A DNA stretch of 64,000 nt from Artemia franciscana (taxonomy: Eukaryota > Arthropoda > Branchiopoda > Anostraca > Artemiidae): the NCBI RefSeq assembly GCF_032884065.1, contig NW_027062665.1:3029266-3093265 (forward strand), read 5' to 3'. How positions within the stretch are numbered: position 1 is the stretch's first letter; every line of letters starts with the position of its first letter. The position numbers were made by a program, and so were the translations under genes. The notes under the pieces are model-generated. The model saw only the letters and a list, made by a program, of their open reading frames with translations, was not told where the DNA came from and searched no databases. Below are positions 36,620 to 47,288 of this stretch, one piece after another.

Positions 36620-38960
36620 ATAGCCCTGAAAGAGCAGTGATAGTTTTAATTTGTTTCGAATTTTTGATGCTAAACCGGGGGGGATCAATACCTTCATTTG
36701 TTATTTTATTTAAAGCCCAGGTGAAAACTTAAGTTCAGATCAACGAATCTAAGCCAAGAATACATTCTAGAAGTCATGAGTTGAAAGTATATTCTTAAAC
36801 TATTACAACCAAGGCCATATCTTGCTTCTTTCATCGTTCACTCTTCAACTTTAGCAAAAAGATGAAAATAAAATAGTTTAAATTGTGCATATTTTCCGAA
36901 ACTATGAAAATATAAAGTTATCGAATTTCGCATTTTACCACATCTCCCGAAAATTGACTTGGATTTTCGGAAAAAAAGAGAGGAATAAAATCAAAATTCA
37001 ACCAAATCCACAATTTTTTTTTCAAATTTACGGTACGATTTTTGATTTTGATTCATATTTAATTACAATTAATGGCTAGACCTATCACTAAGAGATTTCT
37101 TTCACAGAATTAGAAGATTGTACCTCTGAATTTTAGACCTCTATTACTGGAGTTTGAATTTGTATCGAAGTCGGATTACAAATTTTGACTCTAGATTTCG
37201 CTGTAGCGAGTTTGTTTTATCTCTTGAATTCAGTATAATTTTGGACTTCTGGTCCAGATGCCACCAAATATCAAAAGTGTGAGTTGCCGCCCCTCCCCGT
37301 TGTGATACCCCTGCCCATTAACAGGAAAATATAAAGCAAAATAAACTTGCATTTACATTAATTGTGGCTTCTATTGTATAAATTTTTTCCTTGTTAAGCC
37401 CTCCAATCTGGGTCTAATTTAAATGCTTTAAGGTACTTGTAAGAAGCACTCACCCCCCCCCCAAATGAACAGAGTCGGTACTTCTTGTTTGTTCTACTGA
37501 GCACAAAGCACAAAAGTTTTCTTTGTTATTGTGATATCCATTGGGTTTAAAGTTATTGTTCTGAAATTGCTGGGTTTTATTGAGTACAGTAATAGGTTTT
37601 ACGAAAAGACAAATACGGAGGGAGGTGAATGCTATCGTTTATCTAAAGGAGCACGTTCCTTATTGAGTTCTAAAGGTCTTTAAAAGACTTGTCTGTTTAT
37701 TTAAATGTGAGAAACATCTTCTTCGGAATGTTTTGGACAGATTTGAAACTCCTTCCTAATAAAAAAGGTTGGAATCAACCAGCATCATGCCGTAGGAAAA
37801 TTGGTAGCCTGCCCTCCGAAGTCACGAATTCACATTCTGGTAATTTGTGTTAATCAATGTTGGCAGACGTAGTATAATTATGCGAAATGTAACAATTGGG
37901 AAACCACAGCATCCGGGTATGTTCCTCTGAGCCATGATAGCTTTAATTTGTTTCGAATTTTCGGGTTTACGAGTTTTTTTTTTAAATATAGAGGCTACCC
38001 AAAATTTGCTGGGATTTCGGAAAAAAATTGAAGGAATAAAATAAAAATTTAGTATTAAATTCTAATAAATCCATAACCTTTTCTTAATTTTCGGTGCGAT
38101 TTTGATTCAGCCTTAGGTTCATTTAATAGCCAGGCGTTGCACTAAGGGCTCCTTCACAGAATTTACAAGTTGTACCTTTTAATTTGGGACCTGTAGTATG
38201 GGGCCTTGGAATTTATTTTGAAATTGGATTGAAATTTTGACCTTGGAATCCCAATGTTGAAACTTGTTTTTTTTTTATTCTGTTCAATTTTTGAATTATA
38301 GTCCAATTTGTCACCGAATCTCAAATTTTGGGTTGCTACCCCTCCCCGTTGTGACACTCCTGCCTATTACCAGGAAGATAATAAGCAGATTCAACTTTCA
38401 TTTTTAGTCATTGCGGCTTCCATTGTTCAAATTGTGTCATAGTTAAAGCATCCAAACTGGGTGTACTTTAAATGCAATAAGTGAAATGTAAATAGTAGAT
38501 CTCTGTTGTTTTTCTTTCTCTTTCCCCAAATGAACCTAGTTTGAAGTTTTTCTGTATTCTACAGCACACAAAGAACAGATGATTGCTTAACTATTGTAAT
38601 ACACATTGGGTTTAAGGGTATTATACTATGATTGCCTTGTTTAATTGAGTACAACGAACAGTGACACGATAACACAAACACGGAGCAAAGTCAAGACTAC
38701 CATTTATCCGAAAGTAGCACATGCCCTTGGATTTATAAAATGCTTTAAAAGACATGTCTGTTTCTTTGAGTTTGAATGACATGTCTCTCGGAGTATTTTA
38801 AATAGATTTGAAACTCTTCACTAATAAGAAAATTTAACTGACATGAAGCCGCCCGAGAAAAATTGGTGACGTGTCTTAACTTCTTAAACATTCACGACTT
38901 CACATTGATGGTAGTTTGCGTTTATCAATGTTTATCAAAATTTAAAATTAGAGTGGAACA
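36620..38960. repeat. Diverged tandem duplication of about 1.3 kb
   Basis: Segment 36620-37850 and segment 37925-38960 are related in order. Paired landmarks are TTTAATTTGTTTCGAATTTT (36647, 37949), a GGATTTCGG-type motif before GAGGAATAAAAT (36965, 38010), CCCCTCCCCGTTGTGA (37292, 38339), CCAAATGAAC (37463, 38525), TTTAAAAGACTTGTCTGTTT and its variant (37679, 38752), and GATTTGAAACTC (37741, 38808). Unit 2 keeps only the first copy (55742-56584). No coding signal is seen. Confidence 0.65.
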
Positions 38961-39029
38961 TGGATAAGCCTAATCAATTGAACTACACTCATGGTAAAGT
39001 AGAAAGCGAATCTCAAAAGTCTGTAAATT

Positions 39030-39622
39030 GTGATTAGCCTGATTTCTGTTTATCTCATCAAATCCTCTGCAGCAGCCCTTAATTACCTGATGAATGAACA
39101 TGACCCTAGTCGTGAGATAGTTTATAGCAGGCTTATTCATCAAATTATTAGGTCATTAGAGTGTGTGGGGAATGATATAGGCTACTGCTGGTATGGGTTC
39201 CAGTACATGTTCAAATTGCTGAACATGAATCTTCTGATAATATTGCTAACTGGGGTATTCTAAATGGCCTGAGTATTATTCTGAAACCCACACAAACTAA
39301 ATATATAACGTGTATTTATAATTTATTAGCCTATGTGATAGGGATGGTATTGAATATGCAATATTAGAAATTGTGCAAACCCAATGATACTCCTTTATGA
39401 TTATAGGCTACCATCTGATGGGCTGGTACATGATATTGGATCTGTTGCTGCTACTATTTTTAGATTAAGGACAGGTCATGCAAAAACTCATTCAGTTTTG
39501 CATAAAAAGGGCAGAGTTAGTTCTCCTTTCTGTGATATTTGGAATGACTTTGATGTGTTAGACATAGGCTGATGAAGTGTAGAAAATATGATGTTCAATG
39601 TACTTCAAAGTTTAATTCTAAA
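39030..39622 (+). pseudogene. Highly decayed LINE RNase H relic (between units 1 and 2)
   Basis: Plus-strand fragments correspond to the RNase H LINE at 28.3 kb: SSAAALNYLMNEHDPSREIV, then HQIIRSLECVGNDIG, then a degraded WVPAH region, then LPSDGLVHDIGSVAATIFRL and HAKTHSVLHKKGRVSSPFCD. Several frameshifts are present. Its counterpart before unit 3 is 56830-57180, which carries a further internal deletion. The Penelope-like element at 39634 is inserted into its 3' part. Confidence 0.75.
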
Positions 39623-39721
39623 GCATTTTGCAAAAGTAAAACAGTTCAAAATAGGGATGATACCTTTTTGTTGACAGTGAATAGATATAAAATTATTTAA
39701 CTGGATATTTTGTACACATAT

Positions 39722-39871
39722 ACAGTGTTCATCATCAGCAGTAAAACTAAAAGACATGAATAAAAATAAACAAAATTTATACCTAATAAACTAATTACAG
39801 TGTTCATCATCAGCAGTAAAACTAACAAACATGAATAAAAATAAACAAAATTTATACCTAATAAACTAATT
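39722..39871. repeat. 75-bp tandem duplication inside the left Penelope arm
   Basis: Two copies, 39722-39796 and 39797-39871, differ at only a few positions. 75 bp is 25 codons, so the minus-strand frame repeats SLLGINFVYFYSCLLVLLLM. The right arm has a single copy. Confidence 0.9.
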
Positions 39872-40082
39872 ACATATAGTTTATTGCTCTTATTTTTATA
39901 TTTTATAGCTGGGGCAAATCTCTTTGACCTTTTTAGTTCCAGTTCATTAGAATTATCTGACATATTATGTAGACAGAGGTCATAGCTCTTAGGTGAGGTG
40001 ATATTTACTTTATTTGACCTCAGTTAATTATCATAAATTGAGTTCAATCCATTGAACTCAATTTATTTTTAAATTCTGGAAA

Positions 40083-40700
40083 GGATTAGACTTCTGTAGA
40101 ACAACAAAGTGGGGTTTATAAAATCCCATGTACTTGTGGAAGCTCTTATGTAGGATGTACTAACCAGAATTTAAAAAGGAGATTGCTACAACATCATAAT
40201 TCTATTTCATCATCTTTAAAGCAAAATACCAAACCTAAAGATTTCACATTGGGCCTCTTGGAACAAAATAAATATAATTTTCCAAATCATTTTATTTTGT
40301 TTGAAAATGTTTCTTTGATGTCTAGGGACCAAGGTTTAAAGGAAATTTTCAGGGAAACAATCAAAATTAAAAAAACTCTATTCAAGAATAATTCCATAAA
40401 CAGAGATACAGGTGAATTTGGATTGAACTCAATTTATGATAATTTACTGAGGTCAAATCAAGTAAATATTACCTCACCTAAGAGCTATGACCTCTGTCCA
40501 TGTAATATGTCAGATAATTTTAATGAACCAGAACTGAAAAAGTTCAAAGAGATTTGTCTCCGCTGTTGCATTGAAAAAAATAAGAGTAATAAACTATATG
40601 TAATTAGTTTATTAGGTATAAATTTTGTTTATTTTTATTCATGTCTTTTAATTTTACTGCTGATGATGAACACTGTATATGTGTTTGAAATATCCAGTTA
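40083..40700 (+). pseudogene. C-terminal GIY-YIG endonuclease of a canonical Penelope-like element
   Basis: A plus-strand frame running in from upstream of the ATG at 40183 reads GVYKIPCTCGSSYVG and then NLKRRLLQHH, the GIY-YIG core with conserved Tyr and Arg. It continues to LKEIFRETIKIKKTLF and NRDTGEFGLN, matching the R-E-A-I-E-I-K and NRD-G signatures at the C-terminus of Penelope-like proteins. The frame continues with CNMSDNFNEPELKKF and a hydrophobic tail. No reverse transcriptase is attached, so this is a 5'-truncated copy. The domain order here is the usual one, unlike the relic at 12.8-15.3 kb. Confidence 0.75.
40660..40690 (+). other. Hammerhead-ribozyme-like core in the Penelope 3' region
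   Basis: CTGATGA at 40660-40666 is followed by a potential stem (GAACAC at 40668-40673 with GTGTTT at 40681-40686, loop TGTATAT) and then GAAA at 40687-40690. This is the core arrangement of a hammerhead ribozyme, and such motifs are known in Penelope-like elements. I could not find convincing stems I and III or a clear cleavage triplet, and one extra U follows CTGATGA. The left-arm copy has lost GAAA. Tentative. Confidence 0.2.
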
Positions 40701-40814
40701 AATAATTTTATATCTATTCACTGTCAATAAAAAGGTATCATCCCTATTTTGAACTGTTTTACTTTCATCATGGAAAGGCAGTGTGGTCTTTGAAGTTATC
40801 TATGCATTTTGTAA

Positions 40815-41576
40815 TCAGTAAAATTCTAAGTTGTGCAAGTCCCCTAAGTGGTCCCATAGAAAGGCTGTATCCCTATTGACTTAAGTATTTAAAAAATACA
40901 ATTTACATAATGTTCTATAAGTTTTGTGTCTTTATTGTATTTTATGTATGATTTATTTGATTTATCTAAATTTTTTAATTTTTTTTTAATTTTATTTTAT
41001 ATATAACTAGATATGTTGGGTAAATGTATCACAGTTCATATAATTGACTTACCAATAAAGTGAATATACCACTTGATGCCTTTTTTTGTGCTCTTTACAA
41101 ATATAATTGTTGCTTCTAGCCTATCACAAATTCAAATTTAAGCACTTTTTGACCTAACCTAACTATAAATAATTTTGGCAATGACAAAATGTAGTATTAT
41201 TTTGTCTAAAACAACCAATAACTCATACTTTTATGGAAAATTTGTCATTTTAACAGCTCAAAAAGTGCTTCAAAAGTACACTTTAAATAGAGTTATATCA
41301 GAAAGACAATTTTAGAATTTTAGCTCTCTCTCTCCTTTCCAATGCTCTTGACTGTTTAAGGATTTGAACCCATTCTTTTAACTGTGTTATGATAAGCTGA
41401 CAGTTGTGGTTACAGTGGTTGAAAGTCATTATTATTCATCAATCATTACAGCTTTTGTTTTTTCAGAGACTTCTGCAACTAGTTTCTTTAATAAAATCTG
41501 ATCACTGTATTCAAGTGTTGATCATAGTATTATTCCTTTCAAAATTACATTAACTTGATTCCACAATCTTTTATAG
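40815..41576 (+). other. LINE relic tail and conserved block upstream of exon A2
   Basis: Positions 40815-41060 continue the tail of the decayed RNase H LINE (GTTGTGCAAGTCCCCTAAGT). From about 41280 the sequence aligns with the blocks before exons A1 and A3. These include ACTGTTTAAGGATTTGAACC, a TTTTTTCAG acceptor-like tract at 41458-41466, and CAATCTTTTATAG directly before exon A2. No promoter element can be named with confidence. Confidence 0.45.
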
Positions 41577-41642
41577 ATTTGCCTCAAATTCTGAATATGG
41601 CTGAACTCATCACAACTTCTGAGTGTTTTTTAATCAAAAAAG
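41577..41642 (+). CDS. Exon A2 of zinc-finger unit 2
   Basis: Acceptor TTTTATAG ends at 41576, ATG is at 41597, and the donor GTAAGT begins at 41643. It encodes MAELITTSECFLIKK and ends in phase 1, so splicing to exon B2 makes a Glu codon. Upstream in frame is DLPQILN without a stop until the acceptor, so the exon may also be internal. It is part of a unit whose exon C is frameshifted, so the mature gene is probably not functional even if transcribed. Confidence 0.55.
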
Positions 41643-42298
41643 GTAAGTTATATAGTTATATTCTCTGTAACAGAGTGAAATGAAATCTGCTTTGCTCTAG
41701 AAAATAATTTTGACTTTTTATCCTTCTTACTCATTAAGTGGTACTAAGTATAAAAAAGTGTATCTGCATATGCACTTGGATCTTACCATTAAGAGCTGAA
41801 ACATTACAAACAGTGGCAATTTTGTGAAACATTAACTGCTTTTTTTCTCCACATATAAACTCAATTTGTCATCTGGCAAGAATAATTTTCTCCCACTCTC
41901 TCTTGTGTTTAGGTATGATGAGCAAAATGCTAGCACAAAAGTGTGGTATTAATGAGGCAGCAAGATCTTTTATAAGTATAATATAGGTAATATTGAATTC
42001 AGATGGGAATATTAAGCTAAAAATATGTAAGAGAGGGATAAAGTTAGTTGAATTCAGCTGCTTAACTTTGGGAGGCTGCATTTGTTTTTTACATTTTGGG
42101 AACTATTCCACTTGATGCAGAAAACCCCAATTGATTGGTATTTTGGGTGCATCTAACTCTGTCAAAAAAGTTCTTTGTTTGTTTGATTAAAATTATTTAT
42201 TTTCTTTATCTTTGTTTAATTATTGAGTTGTCATTTTTTTTACTCAATTAATTATGGCACTTGGTATTAACCAAGTGACATATAGCAATTGCAAGTTC
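41643..42298. other. Start of unit 2 intron 1
   Basis: Closely matches 58131-58789 of unit 3. It contains GGTATTAACCAAGTGACAT and several T runs. The minus-strand frame at 41869-42081 has a near copy at 58380-58568, but similarity is uniform along the intron, so no gene is called. Confidence 0.5.
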
Positions 42299-44060
42299 TG
42301 TTGGTCGGTCTGTCTGTCTGTCTGTCTTGGTTTTGCGAGTTTAGGCACTTCCAGATAAGCTAGGACAATGCAATTTGGCAGGCGTATCAGGAACCAGACC
42401 AAATTAAATTAGAAATAGTCATTCTTCCCAATTCTACCATATGGGGGGGTTGGGGGGACAGTTAATTTGGAAAAATTTGAAAAGTTGAAGATTTTCAACT
42501 GACAAGTGGGTGATTGGATCTTAATGAAATTTGACATTTAGAAGAATATCGTGTCTCAGAGCTCTTATTTTAAATCCTGACTGGAACTGGTGACATTGGG
42601 GGAGTTTGGGGGGGTCCTAAAATCTTGGAAAACGCTTAGAGTTGGAGGGATTGGGGTGAAACTTGGTGGGAGAAATAAGCACAGGTCCTAGATATGTGAT
42701 TGATATAACCGGAATGGATATGCTCTCTTTGGGGGAGTTGGGGGGGGGGGTGTGTTAATTCTGAAAAAATAGATATTTTTAACTTACAAAGGAGTAATAG
42801 GATCTTAATGAAATTTCATATTTATAAGGATCTATTATTCTAAATCCTGATCCAGTGTCATCAGGGGGAGTGAGGGGGGACCAGAAATCTTGAATATAGC
42901 TTTAAGTGGGGGGATCGGGATGAAACTTGGTGGAAAAACTAAGCAAAAGTCCTAGATACGTGATTGACATAACCGGAAAGGATCTGCTCTATTTGGGGGA
43001 GTTGGGGGGGGGGGGTAATTGAGAAAAATTAGAAAATATGAGGCATTTGTAACTTACAAATAGGTGATCAGATCTTTATGAAATTTGATATTTAGAAGGA
43101 TCTTGTGCTTCAAAGCTCTGGTTTTAAATCACGTCCAGATTTGGTGACATTGGGGGGAGTTGGAGGGGGAAACTGGAAATCTTGGAAAACATGAAAATTG
43201 AGTTTTCTATATATACGAAACTTGATATATAGAAAGATCTTATGTCTCAGATGCTCCATTTTCATTTTGAATTGGATGTGGGGGCATAGGAGGCTGGGAG
43301 GGGGAAACAGAAATCTTGGAAAACACACAAAGTGGAAAGATTGGGATGAAACTTGATGGGAAGAATAAGCAAAAGTTTTAGATACATGATTGACATAATT
43401 GGAAGGGATCCGCTCTCTTTGGGGGAGTTGGGGGGGGGGGGGTTGTTAATTCAGAAAAATTGAAATATTTTTAACTTAAGAACCTGTGACCAATTCTTAA
43501 TGAAATTTGATATTTAGAAGGAACTCATGTCTCAGAGCTCTTATTGTAAATCCTGACCAGATCTGGTTACACCGGAGGGAGCTGGGTGGGGAAAGAAGAA
43601 ATCTTGGAAAACGCTTAGAGTGGAGAGATCAGGACGAAACTTGGTGGGTAGAATAAGCAAATAATGTAGATACATGATTTACGTAATCGGACTGGATCCG
43701 CTCTCTTTGAGAGAGTTTTTTTGGGGGGAGGGGTCTAGTGCTTTGGTGAGTTTGGTGCTTCTGGATGTGCTAGGATTATGAAAATTGGTAAGGATGTCAG
43801 GGACCTAAACAAATTGACTTGAGAAAGTGTTTTCTCCGATTTGACCATCTGGGGGGGGGTTGAAAGGAGAGGAATCATTAGAAAAAATCAGGTATTTTTA
43901 ACTCACGAGTGGGTCATTGGATCTTAATGAATTTTGATATTTAGAACAAACTTGTGTCTCAGAGCTCTTATCTTAAATCCCAACTGACATTAAGCCTCTG
44001 ATTTTCCTTTAAGTGGAGTCTATTGATTCTTAGAATTTTGCTTGAGCTCAAGCCATATGA
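42299..44060 (+). repeat. Tandem repeat array B, unit 2 intron 1
   Basis: Starts with (GTCT)n at about 42305-42328, then a head segment (TTTTGCGAGTTTAGGCACTT, CCAGATAAGCTAGGACAATG). Several units of about 260-290 bp follow. Each has GATCTTAATGAAATTTGATA, TTTAGAAGGATCTTGTGTCT, CAGAGCTCTTATTTTAAATC, a GGTGACATTGGGGGAGTTGG block with a G run, AAATCTTGGAAAACGCTTAG, GGGATGAAACTTGGTGGGA and GATACGTGATTGACATAACC. A tail with ATGAGCTCTTGGCTC motifs ends near 44135. The same array is in unit 3 (58790-60620), and a single piece is at 47289-47785. No coding content. Confidence 0.9.
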
Positions 44061-44641
44061 GCTCTTGGCTCTTCCGACCTCGTTACAAGTGCGATATGAG
44101 CTGTTAGCTCTTGTTACTGTTGATTTATGCCAATCCAAAACCTGCTATTTTAATGGATTTCCATGAATTTCGTTGAACGTTTCAGTCTTTTTTTTAATAA
44201 AAGCATATTGTCAAAACGATTTGAGAAAAAACCTGCAAATACATCTGATTAAATGTATATACATATATTGAATATACATGTAACATCTGTATATTTTATT
44301 TTAACATAACTAAAAGAAAAAGCATTTGGATTTGTTTAGTAAGATTTAATTCTGAATAATTCTGAATTTTGTTGAATGTTTCAGATTTTCTTATGCTTTG
44401 TAAGATGCAGATTTTAAAAACGTTTTTGAAAAAAAAACCTGCATATACGTCTGATTTAATGTATATATGTTATATGTATTTGTTATACATGTTTAATGTA
44501 TATATGTATGTTGAATATACATGTAACGTCTGTATATTTTTTTATTTTTTAACTTAACTAAAAGAAAAAGTAGTTGAATTTGTTTGGTAAGCTTTAATTC
44601 TGAATATTTTCTATGTCTGTTTGATTTAAATTTTGTTTTAG
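44061..44641 (+). repeat. Tandemly duplicated pre-exon-B intron segment, unit 2
   Basis: The segment before exon B is present twice (about 44155-44372 and 44373-44641). Both copies contain a TTGAAYGTTTCAG stretch, AAACCTGCAWATAC, ATATACATGTAAC, AACTAAAAGAAAAAG and TAATTCTGAATA. Unit 1 has a single copy (16965-17207); unit 3 has the same doubling. The first copy does not contain an exon B duplicate. Confidence 0.75.
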
Positions 44642-44809
44642 AAGTTGATGATGCTATACCAGATGACAGTGTGAAGACCTCTTGCATTCCAAACCTCTTG
44701 TCTCTGAAACATGAAGATGTTCCTTTCCTTTCCTTACCCAGCGATTCAGGACCACATAAGTTTGAATATGACACCCAGGGATTGGAAGCCACATGTCCTG
44801 ACAATAAAG
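44642..44809 (+). CDS. Exon B2 of zinc-finger unit 2
   Basis: A 168-nt exon between a TGTTTTAG acceptor and a GTACAT donor, phase 1 at both ends. It encodes EVDDAIPDDSVKTSCIPN, then LKHEDVPFLSLP, SGPHKFEYDTQG and CPDNK. It differs from B3 at seven positions by my reading, five changing an amino acid, so there is no clear sign of purifying selection between these two. The open frame starting 44584 includes intron. Confidence 0.65.
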
Positions 44810-45699
44810 GTACATCTCATATTTTTTGTCATTTTAGATTCCAAGTTATCAGTTAATATTTTATGCAACAAAAATTAGACAAAGGGACTTAATCTTAAGA
44901 TACAACTTGTTTGTGCAGGTGTTTACCGAACTGTTTTTGTGGTCTTACATGAACGTTTCCAAATATTGTCTTGAAAGTAGTTGGGCAAATGTTGAGAAAG
45001 CCTGATAATAAGCCATAAATCTATAGATTTCTGTATAGTTTTCACAATTCACTTTTATAGTGTTTACCTCTCTATGTAAATTAATATATATATATACCAG
45101 GTGTATGTAATAGATATAAATAGTATGTAAATATATTTAATAATATGCGAGTGTTACAAATGATGTAATTAATATTTAAATCAGATATATTAATATGTAA
45201 ATAAAGAGTTGCATATGGAAAATTCAGAAATGAGTTGAGGGATCTATTTTAGTGGTTTTCTCTTAGAAAGGGCACTAGAACGTTTAATTTTCAATCAAAA
45301 TAGCTCCTTTAAAAGTTTTATTGATATTAATAGCTATGATATAGCAGCACTGCCTGTGATATCGATTATACTCCCTTATTTACACCTGCCTGCATATAGT
45401 CTTTTTTCTTTTTTTTTATTGAAAATCCTCCTTAACGTTTTCTGAAAGTTTCATGTTAAAAACTTTAATGTGATTAGTTACAGTTGGCGTAAAAGTAGTG
45501 TTAAATTTATACGTAGTGGCTTCTAATCAATTCAAAATCTGCCAAAACTTGACCGGAAAGGTATAAATAAATAATGTAAACCGTTCTTCAGATATTACTT
45601 TGTTATCCCCTTGACAATCTACATTCTCATAGTTTGTTATGATTTATTTCCATATCTGCCTAATTAATTCTTTAGAGCTTATCCTTAATACCCTTAGCT
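44810..45699. other. Start of unit 2 intron 2
   Basis: Near-identical to the corresponding part of unit 3, except that about 1.2 kb present there (61740-62935) is missing at about 45262. It contains a (TA)n stretch at about 45085-45098. No gene is seen. Confidence 0.5.
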
Positions 45700-45800
45700 T
45701 GTGTAGTAGCAAAAGTTGTAGTAGCAGTAAAATTAATAGTAGTAGCCCTAGCTTTAGTAGTAGTATGAGTAGAAGTAGTAGCATTAGGATGCAAATATTG
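45700..45800. repeat. Degenerate (AGT)n microsatellite, unit 2
   Basis: Imperfect AGT/AGC trinucleotides (GTAGTAGCAAAAGTTGTAGT, GTAGTATGAGTAGAAGTAGT). The unit 3 counterpart at 63385-63480 is longer. Confidence 0.8.
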
Positions 45801-46210
45801 TGTTTTCGTTAGTTCAAAATCACCCACAACAAGCCTTTTAACTTTCAACTAAACACACAAAATTATTTTTAAGATGTTGTCGACATGCCCTTATTACAAC
45901 CTGCATACAGACGGGGTATTTTGACTGTTTCAGTGGGATTAATAATAGTTGTGGTAGCAGAAATATTGCCTGTTTTGTTAATTGATCATGACATTTATCA
46001 TTTCCTGAAAATACCAAATAAGTATACTTAGTCATTTTCTACTTACACCTATTTGACAACCCGCATGCACATAAAGTGCATTGATTTATTTGGACACTCC
46101 CCTCAACATTCTGGGATAGGCTCACCTGAATGCTTTTCATCTTTTGGAAAGTAAGATACCAATCTTGCGCAATAATATATAAGCCACCATATGTAAACGA
46201 TGAACGAATT
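45801..46210. other. Intron 2 sequence between the AGT repeat and array A remnant
   Basis: Aligns with 63485-63915 in unit 3. No gene is seen; the minus frame 45838-46035 has no recognisable features. Confidence 0.5.
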
Positions 46211-47288
46211 ACCTAGCTTAAAGCCCTTGCCCTGATGGCTGTAGGGGTTTTGGCATCCTCAAAGGCATAATTACTGGACTTTTCAACAATTTTGAACAAC
46301 ATAGCTGTCTCAGAATTTTGATTTTGGATGCGTTTTGGGAAATGAGGAGTGTGGGATGAAGGGCTGGTTGCCTCTCAATAAGTTTTGACACTAAAAATTC
46401 TCATTAAATGAGCCCCATCCAAAGTTCATACGACTAGTCATTCCATAAAACCTTATATACCCCTAAAGGATAACTTACAACCATTGCCCCTTGGCTCTGT
46501 TTTTTTTTTTTTTTTTGTCAAGCCTGAAGGCATTGTTAATTGTTCTTTGAACTATTTTGAACAGAATGTTTGTTTCCAAATTTCAATGAAACTTGTTTGG
46601 AGAAAAAAGTGCCTCGGGGGGGGGGTAGCTGCACTACTAATAACACCAGATTTTTCAAAAAGTATTGTATGACTGGTGTTATTAAATATATGACAAGCTA
46701 AAGTAGTATCAAAGGAATTATTAGAACTATTAGAAACTAAGACTTTGTGTATGTTTTCTTTATTCAGGTGCATGTATTAATACTGATGAGTATTAATATT
46801 AACTACTCATTGCAGCATCCATCTATCTGAGGCCAACACGGGGATAAACATTCTTCCTCCACCTTAGTATCGATTTCCCATCTGGTTTCGATATCCAATC
46901 GAATGAGTCCCGTGGAAATCATTCGATTTGGAAAAAAAGGGCATGGGGGGACAAGTTGCCTTCCGTTTTCTTTTGACTCTTAAGAAGTCCACTAGAACTT
47001 TTAGTTTCCAATCAAATGAGCCCTCTTTGAAGTTTATATGAGCATCCCTTTCATAAGAACCATATATGCCCCATGGGTATAACTTACAACGCCTGTTTGG
47101 GGCCCTGGGGGTTGTGTAACACCGGAGTTTTGTTATCTGACCTTTGAACTGTTTAACAGAAAATGGCTATCTCAAAATTTGTATCGGATGGGTTTGGGGC
47201 GGGGACTGAGGCCTCTCTGAAGACTAGACGAGCATTCCTTTCATAAGAACCATAGACGCCCCCAGGATATAACTTACAACACCTGCCC
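46211..47288 (-). repeat. Array A remnant, unit 2, interrupted by a short insertion
   Basis: Partial array A units lie at 46211-46625 and 46870-47288 (for example CATAAGAACCATATATGCCC, GTTATCTGACCTTTGAACTG, ATGGCTATCTCAAAATTTGT). In unit 1 the corresponding array is about 7 kb. The interruption 46640-46865 is not array A; it has a short inverted motif (ACACCAG at 46640, CTGGTGT at 46673) and a minus-strand frame reading HKVLVSNSSNNSFDTTLACH, which I cannot assign. Confidence 0.8.

Larger units (their letters stand above)
39634..40803 (+). mobile_element. Penelope-like element insertion with inverted 3' ends and target duplication
   Basis: An insert of about 1.17 kb is bounded by GCATTTTGCAA (39623-39633) and GCATTTTGTAA (40804-40814). 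The empty site is preserved before unit 3 (57204-57214). The insert has a head-to-head structure. Its left arm (39634-40050) is the reverse complement of the 3' part of its right arm (about 40427-40775). The left arm ends at a perfect 16-bp palindrome around 40049-40050 (40033-40048 and 40051-40066). Between them lies a C-terminal GIY-YIG fragment. Partial inverted copies at one insertion site are a known habit of Penelope-like elements. The left arm also holds a 75-bp tandem duplication. Confidence 0.8.
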
